Of a DNA stretch of 64,000 bases, positions 1 through 9,200 are shown piece after piece; the stretch's first letter is position 1, and the number at the start of each line of letters is the position of its first letter. The stretch is from F23-D06 sp947165685 (GTDB lineage: Bacteria > Bacteroidota > Bacteroidia > Bacteroidales > WCHB1-69). The stretch covers positions 34,952-98,951 of the forward strand of contig CAMVBK010000007.1 of the NCBI GenBank assembly GCA_947165685.1. Reading direction: 5' to 3'. The notes below the pieces were generated by a model that searched no databases, was not told the DNA's origin, and was given only the letters and a program-made list of their open reading frames with translations. Both the position numbers and the translations under genes were made by a program.

Positions 1-596
1 GTGAAATCCTGCTTGGTGCGGGGATCCGGACGGTCGTTCTCGAAATAGAGCGTGATGGGCTTCATGAGGTCTTTCTTGGCCGCTTCCATCTCAGCTTTCT
101 TCTTGTCGGCAGCAACTTCTTCTTCATAGATGAAGGTCACGGGGATTTGGACGATCATATCCTGGGCCTCGCAGCTCTGGGTGGAGGGAATCATCTTAGG
201 GAAGGACTTCACCACGCGAAGAGCCTCGTCGTCGAACTCCTGATAGCCGGAGCTGCTGACCACTTCAATATCCGTCAGTGTACTGTCTTTCAACACCTTG
301 GCTTGGACAGTCGTGGTGCCGGAGATTTTCTGGTTCTTCAGATTGACAGGATACTTTTTCGTTTTGTTGATGTAGCGGCACATGGCCTTGTTGCCCCCCT
401 TGAAAGTGGGGAGCGTCATGGCTGCCGTTGGCGCGACATGCTGTCCGTTTGAGTCTGCGAAGACGATAGCGAAACCGGACTTCTGGCCGCGCTGGCCATA
501 GATATTGCCCTGATCGCATTGCGCGTAACTCATTGTGAAACAGGCCATCAAAACAGAAACAGCCACGAATTTCAGAGAGGAAAAGTTACTTTTCAT
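1..596 (-). CDS. Exported TonB-C/OmpA-like protein, 3' end outside window
   Basis: Reading from an ATG at 596 gives 198 codons with no stop before the window edge, so the C-terminus is missing. Residues 1-25 are a signal peptide ending in SYAQ. Residues about 75-155 (from KYPVNLKNQ to VQIPVTFIYE) look like a TonB C-terminal domain, with the usual GTTTVQAKVLKD strand and the FDDEALRVVKSFP helix. An Ala/Lys linker follows, then ITLYFENDRPDPRTKQDF, which resembles the start of an OmpA-like peptidoglycan-binding domain. The combination suggests a periplasmic envelope protein, not a classical energy transducer: there is no N-terminal membrane anchor and no Pro-rich spacer. Family call from motif memory; the OmpA part is tentative. 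Confidence 0.75.
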   Translation of the reverse strand, partial: MKSNFSSLKFVAVSVLMACFTMSYAQCDQGNIYGQRGQKSGFAIVFADSNGQHVAPTAAMTLPTFKGGNKAMCRYINKTKKYPVNLKNQKISGTTTVQAKVLKDSTLTDIEVVSSSGYQEFDDEALRVVKSFPKMIPSTQSCEAQDMIVQIPVTFIYEEEVAADKKKAEMEAAKKDLMKPITLYFENDRPDPRTKQDF

Positions 597-870
597 ATCT
601 ATACTATTTTACATTATATTCCAAGTCGCAAAAATACATTTTTTATTGAAACACGCAAAAATATTTTCGATATTTTTTACGGGGATTCGCGGCATTGGTT
701 ACACCCCTTCATTGATTTGCACATTATAGTCCATATACATTGTACATTATGCATTGTACATTGATTTGCCCAGGGCTCGCTGCGAACGTTCTGCTACGAA
801 CCATGGGCTCACTATCATGAAACCTGGGCTGACATAGGTCGGACTTTCAGCCCTTATTGGATAAGTGTTG
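597..870. other. Non-coding gap with short repeats
   Basis: No gene seen. It holds a degenerate direct repeat built on TACATTGTACATT (about 734-762), followed by a region in which CCCAGG (about 769-774) and CCTGGG (about 822-827) could pair over a long loop. No T-run follows, so a terminator is not supported. Confidence 0.4.
629..636 (-). promoter_or_regulatory. Bacteroidetes -7 box (TATTTTTG)
   Basis: TATTTTTG on the minus strand, 33 nt upstream of the ATG at 596, matching TAnnTTTG. A second identical box lies at 656-663, so the gene may have tandem promoters. Confidence 0.45.
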
Positions 871-1512
871 TTAATTGTTCTTGAGGCATCGGACGCTGAG
901 GGCGTTGGTGGGGAGGTGCTGCCGGTCGATGAGATGGTCGCAGTAGTAGGCGCTGCAGCAGGTGTGCGCAGTGGTGATGTCGGTGCCGGAGCCGCCGGTG
1001 TTCGTGACACTCCACCAGTCGGTCTGGGTACCGAGGCCCTCGAAACGGTCAAGGGAGGCGTTGTAGAGGCCGGCGGGCAGGGCCGTGAAGCCCGTGCTGT
1101 TGGTGTAGAAGGAAGCTGCAGCCCCTTGCCAAAGTGTGGTGGCGTTCAAGTCGTGGGAGCTAATCCCTTTCAGGGCCGCCATTTCCGTTTCCGTGGGAAT
1201 ATGCCAGCCGTCGGGGTAGATGCCCTGCACGTAGCCGTCTGCATCAGAGACCGGGGCCTCGGTGCTGCCTTCCAGCACGTTCACCGCCGAAAACCAGCTG
1301 TAGAGGCGGCCGTAGGTCTCCTCGTTGGCCGTGGCATCAGGGTGCGCTGCAGACGCATATACCATCGCCGTCGCGATTGGCGTGATACCATCGGCGCAAT
1401 GCTTCGCACGGAGGTTTTTCTGCGTCCAGCAGTAGCCAGCCACCTCCACCGTAGGATAGGGGTTGTGGTCGCCGTCATACACGATTCCACCACAAGTCAC
1501 CGCTTTCACCAC
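871..1512 (-). CDS. FISUMP-domain protein without signal peptide
   Basis: 213 residues that are almost entirely one Fibrobacter succinogenes major paralogous (FISUMP) domain: GYCWTQKNLRA near the start, GRLYSWFSAVN about residue 68, GYVQGIYPDGWHIPT about 93, and SVRCLKN at the C-terminus. The family is normally exported, often at the end of long surface proteins. Here the frame opens with GTG at 1512, and an in-frame TAA lies only four codons further up, so no signal peptide is encoded. A -7 box sits just upstream at 1532-1539. This looks like a C-terminal module cut off from its parent. The protein ending at 61707 closes with the same module. Role unknown. Confidence 0.7.
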   Translation of the reverse strand: MVKAVTCGGIVYDGDHNPYPTVEVAGYCWTQKNLRAKHCADGITPIATAMVYASAAHPDATANEETYGRLYSWFSAVNVLEGSTEAPVSDADGYVQGIYPDGWHIPTETEMAALKGISSHDLNATTLWQGAAASFYTNSTGFTALPAGLYNASLDRFEGLGTQTDWWSVTNTGGSGTDITTAHTCCSAYYCDHLIDRQHLPTNALSVRCLKNN

Positions 1513-1531
1513 ATTTCCGATTTAGCTGCGG

Positions 1532-1539
1532 CAAACATA
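1532..1539 (-). promoter_or_regulatory. Bacteroidetes -7 box (TATGTTTG)
   Basis: TATGTTTG on the minus strand, 19 nt upstream of the GTG start at 1512. Position and match to TAnnTTTG suggest that the truncated FISUMP frame may be transcribed. Confidence 0.4.
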
Positions 1540-1586
1540 CACAAAAAAAAATACACAAAGTTAAGAAAAAAGTAAAAGACTTTATG

Positions 1587-1622
1587 CTATAACTATGACT
1601 ATAACTATGACTATAACTATGA
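1587..1622. repeat. 3 x 12-bp tandem repeat
   Basis: Three perfect copies of CTATAACTATGA between the flippase stop and the FISUMP promoter. One of many intergenic tandem tracts in this window. Confidence 0.9.
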
Positions 1623-1704
1623 ACCTTGAAGCCATAATCCGTTACCTTGTCGATACCTGCGATACGGTTTTGCAACACGCCGCCGTCGGCATTTGGATGA
1701 AACG

Positions 1705-3147
1705 CTATTTCAGGCCGCGAATGTCCTTGACAGAGACAAGCCCCGTGGCAAAGGCGAGTGCCAAAGCGAAAAGCGCCAAAGCAACCAACTGCCACAGCAC
1801 GTGTACATGCAGGACGTTCGGAGAGAGCCACACCGCCGGAACCAACACGGCTACGAAAAGCACGCACCGCAGCCACGGCAGCGACCTCGGCGGGATGCCG
1901 ACGATGCGCAGCGCGAAGAAAAACTGCAAGACCGACACGACGAACTGCGTGCAGAAACTCGCCACCGCCGAACCGCACGCCTGCATACGCGGAATCAGCA
2001 ACAGGTTGACGGTCACGTTGATGACAATGCCAATGGCGGCAATAAGGTTCAGCTGCTTCATGCTGCCATTGGCTGTCAGCAAGGTGCCGAACAGATAGTT
2101 CATGGAGATTGGAATCAAGCCGAAAATGATAAGCCGGAACACGGCGGTGCTCTCCGCAACATGCGCCGTGTAAAGCATTTGCATCACCGGTTGGGCATAG
2201 ACAAACAGGATGGTGACCGCTGAGACCGAGAACAGGAAAAGAAGGGAGAAACTGGTGCGCACGATGGGCACAACATCATCTTTCTGTTTCAGCATTTTGG
2301 CGAACAGCGGCAGCAAAATGACCGAAAAGAGGTAGGGAATCATCGTCAAGACATCCAAAAGGCGGAATGCGGAGGCATAGATGCCGGACTGCGCCGCCCC
2401 GACTCCCACCGGGAGCATCCGCTCCAACATCACCGAATCCATGCGGTAGTAGCACGCCATCAGCAAGGTGATGAGCGCATAAGGGAAACTCCGCTTCAAG
2501 ATGGCGATGAAAAAAGTCCGGTTCCAGCTCAGCCGCTTCAGTTTCGCCTTACGGAGCACAATGCCCAGCGCAATGGCGATGGTGATGACATACGCGACCG
2601 TCTGGCTCCAAACGAACCATTCCACCCGGAAAGGCTGGTCGGTCACACGCCCCCAAAGGAGAAGGCCGCAAAAAAGAATCATCAACAGCTTGTCTGTCAC
2701 GGAGATGACACTGTCGGTCTTGAACATCTGGAGGGCCGAAATGTTCGAGCGCACATAAAGCAGAAAGACACTCAGGAACTGATTCAAGCCTATCCAGAAG
2801 AGCAACCTCAACGAATAGTCGCGATAGCCGATAATCAACGCAACCGCGTAAATCACAACGAAATAGGCCACTCCAAGCAGCAACCTCAGCGTGATGTAAT
2901 GCGACAGATGCTTGTCTAAAAGCTGGCTGTTCTGCGCGATGTTGCGGTTGTTGTAGTTCGCCGTCCCCATGTCCAAGACCATGTAGAACAGCAGCGTGAA
3001 ATTGTACAAGGAGAAATAGAGCCCGTACCCCTCCGCGCCAACAGCATTCTGCACCCCGACCTCTACCCCGAGCGTCCAGAACGGCTTCACGAGAAGGTTG
3101 AGGAAGACGAGCAGACAGAGGTTGAAAACGAAGTCCTTCTGTTTCAC
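1705..3147 (-). CDS. Polysaccharide flippase (Wzx/MATE-like)
   Basis: 480 residues, very hydrophobic, with about 12-14 predicted membrane helices spread along the chain and short polar loops. It starts MKQKDFVFN, and the sequence around GIYASAFRLLDVLTMIPY is typical of the polysaccharide biosynthesis/oligosaccharide flippase family (MOP superfamily). These proteins flip lipid-linked glycan units across the inner membrane. No glycosyltransferase genes lie alongside. The gene follows leuS on the same strand after a 96-nt tandem-repeat gap, so its genomic partner is unclear. An O-antigen ligase-like protein is encoded at 21.3-22.8 kb and could act in the same glycan pathway (inference). Confidence 0.85.
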   Translation of the reverse strand: MKQKDFVFNLCLLVFLNLLVKPFWTLGVEVGVQNAVGAEGYGLYFSLYNFTLLFYMVLDMGTANYNNRNIAQNSQLLDKHLSHYITLRLLLGVAYFVVIYAVALIIGYRDYSLRLLFWIGLNQFLSVFLLYVRSNISALQMFKTDSVISVTDKLLMILFCGLLLWGRVTDQPFRVEWFVWSQTVAYVITIAIALGIVLRKAKLKRLSWNRTFFIAILKRSFPYALITLLMACYYRMDSVMLERMLPVGVGAAQSGIYASAFRLLDVLTMIPYLFSVILLPLFAKMLKQKDDVVPIVRTSFSLLFLFSVSAVTILFVYAQPVMQMLYTAHVAESTAVFRLIIFGLIPISMNYLFGTLLTANGSMKQLNLIAAIGIVINVTVNLLLIPRMQACGSAVASFCTQFVVSVLQFFFALRIVGIPPRSLPWLRCVLFVAVLVPAVWLSPNVLHVHVLWQLVALALFALALAFATGLVSVKDIRGLK

Positions 3148-3148
3148 T

Positions 3149-3243
3149 TTGGCAGTTGGCTATTGGCTGTTGGCTGTTGGCTGTTGGCTATTGGCTGTTG
3201 GCTATTGGCTAAAAGCTAAAAGCCAACAGCTAACAGCTAACAG
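3149..3243. repeat. 7-bp tandem repeat tract (TTGGCTG-type)
   Basis: About 14 heptamers fill the gap between leuS and the flippase: first TTGGCTG/TTGGCTA, then AAAGCTA, AAAGCCA and ACAGCTA. The second half is partly the reverse complement of the first, so the transcript could fold into a long hairpin. Confidence 0.9.
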
Positions 3244-6081
3244 CTAAAACACGATATTCACAATCTTCTTCGGGACGATGATCACCTTTTTCGGGGTTTT
3301 GCCGTCAAGCCACTTCTGCACATCGGGATTCCCGAGGACTTTCGGTTCAATGTCTTTCGGGCCGAAGTCAGCGGGGAACGACATCTTCAGGCGCATCTTG
3401 CCGTTGAAGGAGACCGGGTAGAGGTACTCATCCTCCACCATATAGTGCTCGTCATAGACGGGATAGGCGGCCTTCAGCACAGACTCTTCGTGACCGAGCA
3501 GCGACCAGAGTTCCTCGGTGATGTGCGGCGCGTAGGCCGACATCAGGATACAAAGCGGCTCCAAGACGGCACGCTTGCGGCACTTGGCATCCGTGAGTTC
3601 GTTGGTGCAAATCATGAACGCGCTGATCGCCGTGTTGAAGGAGAAGCGTTCGTTGTCCTCCTCAATTTTCTTGATGGTCTTGTGCAGCGATTTCCACTCG
3701 CCCTTGGTCGGCTCGTCGTCGGTGACGGCAAAGTTGCCTTCCGCGTCGAAGTAAAGCTTCCAGAACTTGCGGATGAAGCGGGAGACACCCTCGATGCCGT
3801 TGGTGTCCCACGGCTTGGCCATCTCAACCGGTCCGAGAAACATCTCGTACATGCGCAACGTGTCCGCACCGTACTTCTCCACCAGGTCATCGGGGTTCTG
3901 CACGTTGTATTTCGACTTCGACATCTTCTCGATTTCCCAGCCGCAGATGTACTGGCCGTCTTCGAGAATGAACTCCGCGTCCTTGAAGTCGGGCATCCAG
4001 TTGCGGAACGCCTCCAAATCGAGGACATCGTTACGGACAATGTTGACATCCACGTGGATAGGCGTGGTCTCGTATTCCTTGCGCAGGTTGAGCGACACGA
4101 ACTTGTTTGTGCCGACGATGCGATAGACGAAATTGGAACGTCCCTGGATCATGCCCTGGTTGATGAGTTTCTGGAAGGGTTCGTCCTTGCAGCTGATGCC
4201 GAGGTCGAAGAGGAACTTGTTCCAGAAGCGGGCGTAGATCAGGTGGCCGGTGCCGTGTTCCGCGCCGCCGACATAGAGATCGACATTCTGCCAATACTCG
4301 TCAGCCTCCTTGGAAACCAGCGCGGTATCATTTTTCGGATCCATATAGCGAAGGTAGTAGGCACTGGAGCCGGCAAAACCGGGCATGGTGCTGTACTCGC
4401 GCGGATAGCCGTTCCACGTCCAGTCTTTGGCACGGGCCAACGGCGGCTCGCCGGTCTCGGTGGGCAGGAACTGATCGACCTCGGGCAGCAACACGGGCAG
4501 CTCGGACTCGGGAACGGGATAGGGCATCCCGTCCTTGTAGTAAATCGGGAACGGTTCGCCCCAGTAGCGCTGGCGGCTGAAGATGGCGTCGCGCAGGCGG
4601 TAGTTGACCGTGCCGTAGCCGATACCCATGGCCTTCACCTTCTCAATCACCGCCTTGCCGGCCTCCTTGACCTCCATGCCGGTGATGAAACCGGAGTTGA
4701 CGCACACGCCGGTCTTGCTGTCGAGGCTCTCCGCCCAAGTGTCAGGGTCGCTGACTTCATCGACGGCCGGGGCCACCACCTGGCGAATGGGCAGGTTGAA
4801 GTGGCGGGCGAAGGCGAAGTCGCGGCTGTCGTGGGCGGGCACGGCCATGATGGCGCCGGTGCCGTAGTCGCTCAGCACGTAGTCGCTGACCCAGATCGGG
4901 ATGCGCTCCTCGGTGATGGGGTTGATGGCGAACGCGCCGGTGAAGACGCCGCTCACCTTCTTGACTTCGGCCTGCCGCTCGCGCTCGGAGCGGTTCTTGG
5001 CCCACGTCACGTATGCCTCCACCTCAGCCTTCTGCTCCGGGGTGGTGATATGCTCAATCATCTCGTGCTCAGGGCACAAGACCATGAACGTCACACCGAA
5101 GATGGTATCCGGACGGGTGGTGAAAATCTCGAAGGCAGTCTCACTCTCGACCCCCTCGACATTGCCGCCCATATAGATCTTCTTCCAATCCAGCTGACCC
5201 TCTTTGGCCAACGGGAACCAGACGGCCGCGCCCTCGCTCCGACCGATCCAGTTGCGCTGGATCTCCTTCAGCGAATCTGTCCAATCGACCTTTTCGAGGC
5301 CCTGGAGCAGACGCTCGGCATACGCGGAGACGCGCAATATCCACTGTCTCATCAGCTTGCGTTCCACGGGGAAGCCGCCGCGCACGGAGAGTCCGTTCAC
5401 CACCTCATCGTTGGCGAGCACCGTGCCGAGCTTCGGGCACCAGTTCACCCACGTGTCGGCGAGGTAGGCCAAACGATAGTTCATCAGGATCTCCTGACGT
5501 TCCTTCTCGGAAGCACTCCCCCACTCTTCCGCGGTAAACTCCATCGGCTTGGTCTGCGCCACGTCCAACCCTTCAGTGCCGTTGGCTGCGAAAGCCTCCT
5601 CCAACTCGGAAATCGGACGGGCCTGATTGGCTTGGTTGCAGTAGTAGCTGTTGAACAGCTGGATGAACGTCCACTGCGTCCACTTGTAGTAGTCGGGGTC
5701 GCAGGTCTTGAACGAACGGTCCCAGTCGAACGAGAAACCGATCTTGTCGAGCTGCTCGCGATAGCGATTGACGTTCTGCTCGGTAGTGATGGCGGGATGC
5801 TGACCGGTCTGGATGGCATACTGCTCCGCCGGCAGCCCGAAGGCATCGTAGCCCATCGGGTGCAACACGTTGAAGCCCTTCTGCCGTTTGTAGCGGGCGT
5901 AGATATCGGAGGCGATATAGCCCAGCGGGTGTCCCACATGCAATCCCGCACCCGACGGGTACGGGAACATGTCCAACACGTAGAACTTCGGTCTGGCGTT
6001 GTCTATCTCGGTTTTATACAGGCCTGTCTCTTTCCATTTCGCCTGCCATTTTTTCTCGATTTCCCTGAAGCTGTATTCCAT
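3244..6081 (-). CDS. leuS: Leucyl-tRNA synthetase
   Basis: 945 residues, class I synthetase charging tRNA-Leu in the cytoplasm. The HIGH-type motif is HVGH at residues 48-51, inside YPSGAGLHVGHPLGY. The KMSKS loop is at about residue 718 (EKMSKSKYN). The CP1 editing domain lies between about 225 and 430, with TTRPDTIFG and the GTGAIMAVPAHDSRD stretch. The C-terminal anticodon-binding helices include ELTDAKCRKRAVLEPL. It is longer than the E. coli enzyme (about 860), as is usual for Bacteroidetes LeuRS. Flanked on both sides by tandem-repeat gaps. Confidence 0.98.
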   Translation of the reverse strand: MEYSFREIEKKWQAKWKETGLYKTEIDNARPKFYVLDMFPYPSGAGLHVGHPLGYIASDIYARYKRQKGFNVLHPMGYDAFGLPAEQYAIQTGQHPAITTEQNVNRYREQLDKIGFSFDWDRSFKTCDPDYYKWTQWTFIQLFNSYYCNQANQARPISELEEAFAANGTEGLDVAQTKPMEFTAEEWGSASEKERQEILMNYRLAYLADTWVNWCPKLGTVLANDEVVNGLSVRGGFPVERKLMRQWILRVSAYAERLLQGLEKVDWTDSLKEIQRNWIGRSEGAAVWFPLAKEGQLDWKKIYMGGNVEGVESETAFEIFTTRPDTIFGVTFMVLCPEHEMIEHITTPEQKAEVEAYVTWAKNRSERERQAEVKKVSGVFTGAFAINPITEERIPIWVSDYVLSDYGTGAIMAVPAHDSRDFAFARHFNLPIRQVVAPAVDEVSDPDTWAESLDSKTGVCVNSGFITGMEVKEAGKAVIEKVKAMGIGYGTVNYRLRDAIFSRQRYWGEPFPIYYKDGMPYPVPESELPVLLPEVDQFLPTETGEPPLARAKDWTWNGYPREYSTMPGFAGSSAYYLRYMDPKNDTALVSKEADEYWQNVDLYVGGAEHGTGHLIYARFWNKFLFDLGISCKDEPFQKLINQGMIQGRSNFVYRIVGTNKFVSLNLRKEYETTPIHVDVNIVRNDVLDLEAFRNWMPDFKDAEFILEDGQYICGWEIEKMSKSKYNVQNPDDLVEKYGADTLRMYEMFLGPVEMAKPWDTNGIEGVSRFIRKFWKLYFDAEGNFAVTDDEPTKGEWKSLHKTIKKIEEDNERFSFNTAISAFMICTNELTDAKCRKRAVLEPLCILMSAYAPHITEELWSLLGHEESVLKAAYPVYDEHYMVEDEYLYPVSFNGKMRLKMSFPADFGPKDIEPKVLGNPDVQKWLDGKTPKKVIIVPKKIVNIVF

Positions 6082-6095
6082 TGTTATGGGGTATT

Positions 6096-6191
6096 CGGTT
6101 ATTGGGTTAGTCGGTTATTGGGTTAGTTGGTTATTGGGTTAGTCGGTTATTGGGTTAGTCGGTTATTGGGTTAGTCGGTTATTGGGTTAAT
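6096..6191. repeat. 6 x 16-bp tandem repeat
   Basis: Six near-identical copies of CGGTTATTGGGTTAGT immediately upstream of leuS, with one C-to-T and one G-to-A change. Followed at 6219-6250 by AAACTACT octamers running to the stop of the giant adhesin gene. Confidence 0.9.
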
Positions 6192-6247
6192 GGGTTATTT
6201 GGGGTGTCGGTTAACCCATTAAACTATTAAACTACTAAACTACTAAA

Positions 6248-9200
6248 CTATTTGTTATTGACCACAATCTTACGCGCTTCCACTCTCTTGCCCTTCTCGT
6301 CAAGGAACTGCACAGTGTAGTGACCGTTGGCGAAGCGGGTGCAGTCGATTTCGAGACGGGTGTCGTCGCAGTCAGCCTGATAGACCAGACGGCCAGCCTC
6401 GTTGTAGAGGCGCACCTTGCTCACCTCGGGCGCGTTCTCCAAGTTGATGAACAGCGACTGGTGGACAGGGTTCGGATAGAGGGTCACTTGCGCCTGGGAC
6501 GCATAGTCCTCGATGCCGACGTTGCAGTACAGGCTGAGAGAGGTCTCCGTGTAACCGCAATTGTTGACCCCTCTTGCAGTAAGGATGCCCGATCCGTTGG
6601 TTGTCACATTCAGTGTCACATTGCTGAAGCTGGTATTGGACAGCGTCCAGTGCGTGTTGGAGACACGCCATTCATAATTGCTCACATACAACGGGTTGTT
6701 GATGGAGAAATAGACGTTGCCATGCTGCGTGATGTTGGGATTGCCGTTGATGGTGTCCAAACGCGGCAGCGGGCTGACAGTCAGCAACAGGTTGACCGTG
6801 CTGTCGCAGCCGTGCACCGTTTGGAGCTGGCGGGTATAGGTGAATGTGCCAAACGTGTCCAAAGCGGCAATTTCGAAACCATAATCCGAGAAAGGCTGTC
6901 CCTCGCAGACCGTGCCCGTCACTGTGAGGTTATAGGTCGGGAGCGTCGTAATCTGGTGCTGCCCCACAGTGGAACAACCGTTGGCGCCCGTCACCGTAAC
7001 CGTGTAGAGGGTGTTGTCAGGAACCACCGTGACCGACTGCGTGGAGTCGCCAGTGTTCCAGACGAACTGTTCCGCATCGGAAGAAGCCACAAGGTCGGTG
7101 GTGTCGCCCTGGCAGAGCTCATTCACGCCGATAATGTCCAACGCGGGAGCAGACAGCTGGGCCACATACGCATTGGCGGTTTGGCTGCACCCGTAGTTGT
7201 TGGTCGCCGTCACGGTGTAAAGACCGCCTTCGGTAATCGAAATCTGCGAACCCGTCTCACCGTTGCTCCAAGCGTAGCTGTTGTTGCCCGTCACTGAAAG
7301 CACTTCCGTAGTGTTCTCGCAGATGCTGCCGACGGCATTCAGCGTGAAGACCGGGACAGGGTTGTCCAACACCGTCACAGAGGCCACCGACTGGCAGCCG
7401 TTCGCGGAGCTTGTCGTCACTGTGTAGGCGCCCTGCACGGACACCGTGATGCTGTTCGTGGTAGCACCGGTGCTCCAAAGGTATTCGGTAGCATCGGAAG
7501 CGGTGAGTGTCGTTGACTCGCCGTGACAGATGGCCAGGTCGCCGGAAATGTACACCGTCGGAGCCGTCTCCACGTTCACCACTTTGCTGACTGTTGAGCT
7601 ACAGCCGTTCTCATCGTACCCGACAACGCTGTAAGTGGTCGTCTCCAGCGGCATGACCGTGATGGCCGCGCCGCCCTCGCCAGTGCTCCACACATAGGTG
7701 TTCGCGCCGGAGGCCGTCAATGCGTTCGTCGCGCCCTGGCAGATCAGGCTGGAACCGGAGACGCTGACCTCCGGATTATCCCAAACCACGACGGTCACCG
7801 AGTCGGTGCGCACGCAGTTCAGGGAGTTGATGGCATTCACCTTATAGACACCCGGTGCGCTGACCGTGATGGAGTTGCCCGTGGTGCCCGTGCTCCACGA
7901 ATAGGAGTTGCCGCCCACCACGCTAATGGTGGTGCTTTGTCCTTGACAGATGCTGGTGTTGCCACTGAAGATAATGGAAGGAAGCACATTGACCGTCACC
8001 ACCGCCGTGGCTGTGGCCGAGCAGCCAAAAGCATTGTAGGCAGTCACCGTGTAAGAGGTGCTAAGATTCGGGAAAACGGCGATGTCTTGCGTGGTGGCAC
8101 CGTTGCTCCACAGGTAAGAAGTGCCGCCCGTAGCTGTCAGGACAGTGGACTGTCCCTGGCATATCGTTCTCTCCCCAAGTATTTGAACCACAGGAATGTC
8201 TTCCACATTCACCACTTTCTGCACCGTGGTAAAGCAGCCGTTCGTGTCATAACCCGTGACGCTGTAGGTAGTGTTGGCAGTCGGGGCTATGGAAATCTCC
8301 GCGCCCGTCTCACCCGTGTTCCACTGGTAACTGTTGGCGCCTGAGGCGGTCAACGACACGGCACTGCCAGCACACACATGGTTGCTTCCGGCGATTTGCA
8401 CCACCGGTTTCGGATTGACCTTCACATAGACAGAGTCAACCTTCGAGCAGTTCTGGGCATTCGTGGAGGTCACGTAATACGTGCCCGTGGTGGCGATGTT
8501 CACGTTGCCGGTCTGCGAACCCGTGCTCCAACTGTAGGAGCTGGCGCCCACCGCCGTGATGGTGGTGGTGTTGCCGGCGCATATCGTGGTGTTGCCGTTG
8601 AAAGTGACCTGTGGCAACGCGTTCACTGTCACCGTGACGGCGGAGCTGGCCATACAACCGTAAGCGTTCGTCACCGTCACCACATAGGACTGGCTGCTCG
8701 TGGGCATCACCACCACACTGTTGATGGTGTCACCCGTGCTCCAGCTGTATGCCGCACCGCCCGTTGCCGTCAACGTGGTGGATTGTCCGGCACAGATGGT
8801 TCGCGTTCCAAGGACTTGTATCACCGGCAGTGCCTCCACGTTCATCACACGGCTCACCGTGGTACTACAACCGTTGGCGTCATAACCCGTCACCGTGTAA
8901 GTGGTGGCCGTGGAAGGCGTAACCGAAATGGAGGGCGTTACCTCCTCTGTGTTCCAAAGATAGGTGTTTGCACCCGAAGCGGTCAGCGTGGCGATGCTTC
9001 CGGCACACACATAGTTGTTGCTGGAAATTTGCACCACCGGATTCGCGTTCACCGTCACATAGACGGAATCCGTCGCTCTGCAATTCTGGGCGTTGGTGGC
9101 CGTGACGCGATAATAGCCCTCAGCCGTCACACCAATGGAGGCGGTCTGTCCGCCGTTGGACCAAGTGTAGGTACTGGCACCCGCAGCGGTCACCGTGGCC

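Noticed and set aside
3445..6126. 893-codon open frame antisense to leuS
   Set aside because: Arises from GC-rich third positions of leuS; composition is Arg/His/Val/Leu-rich without any family motif. leuS is certain.
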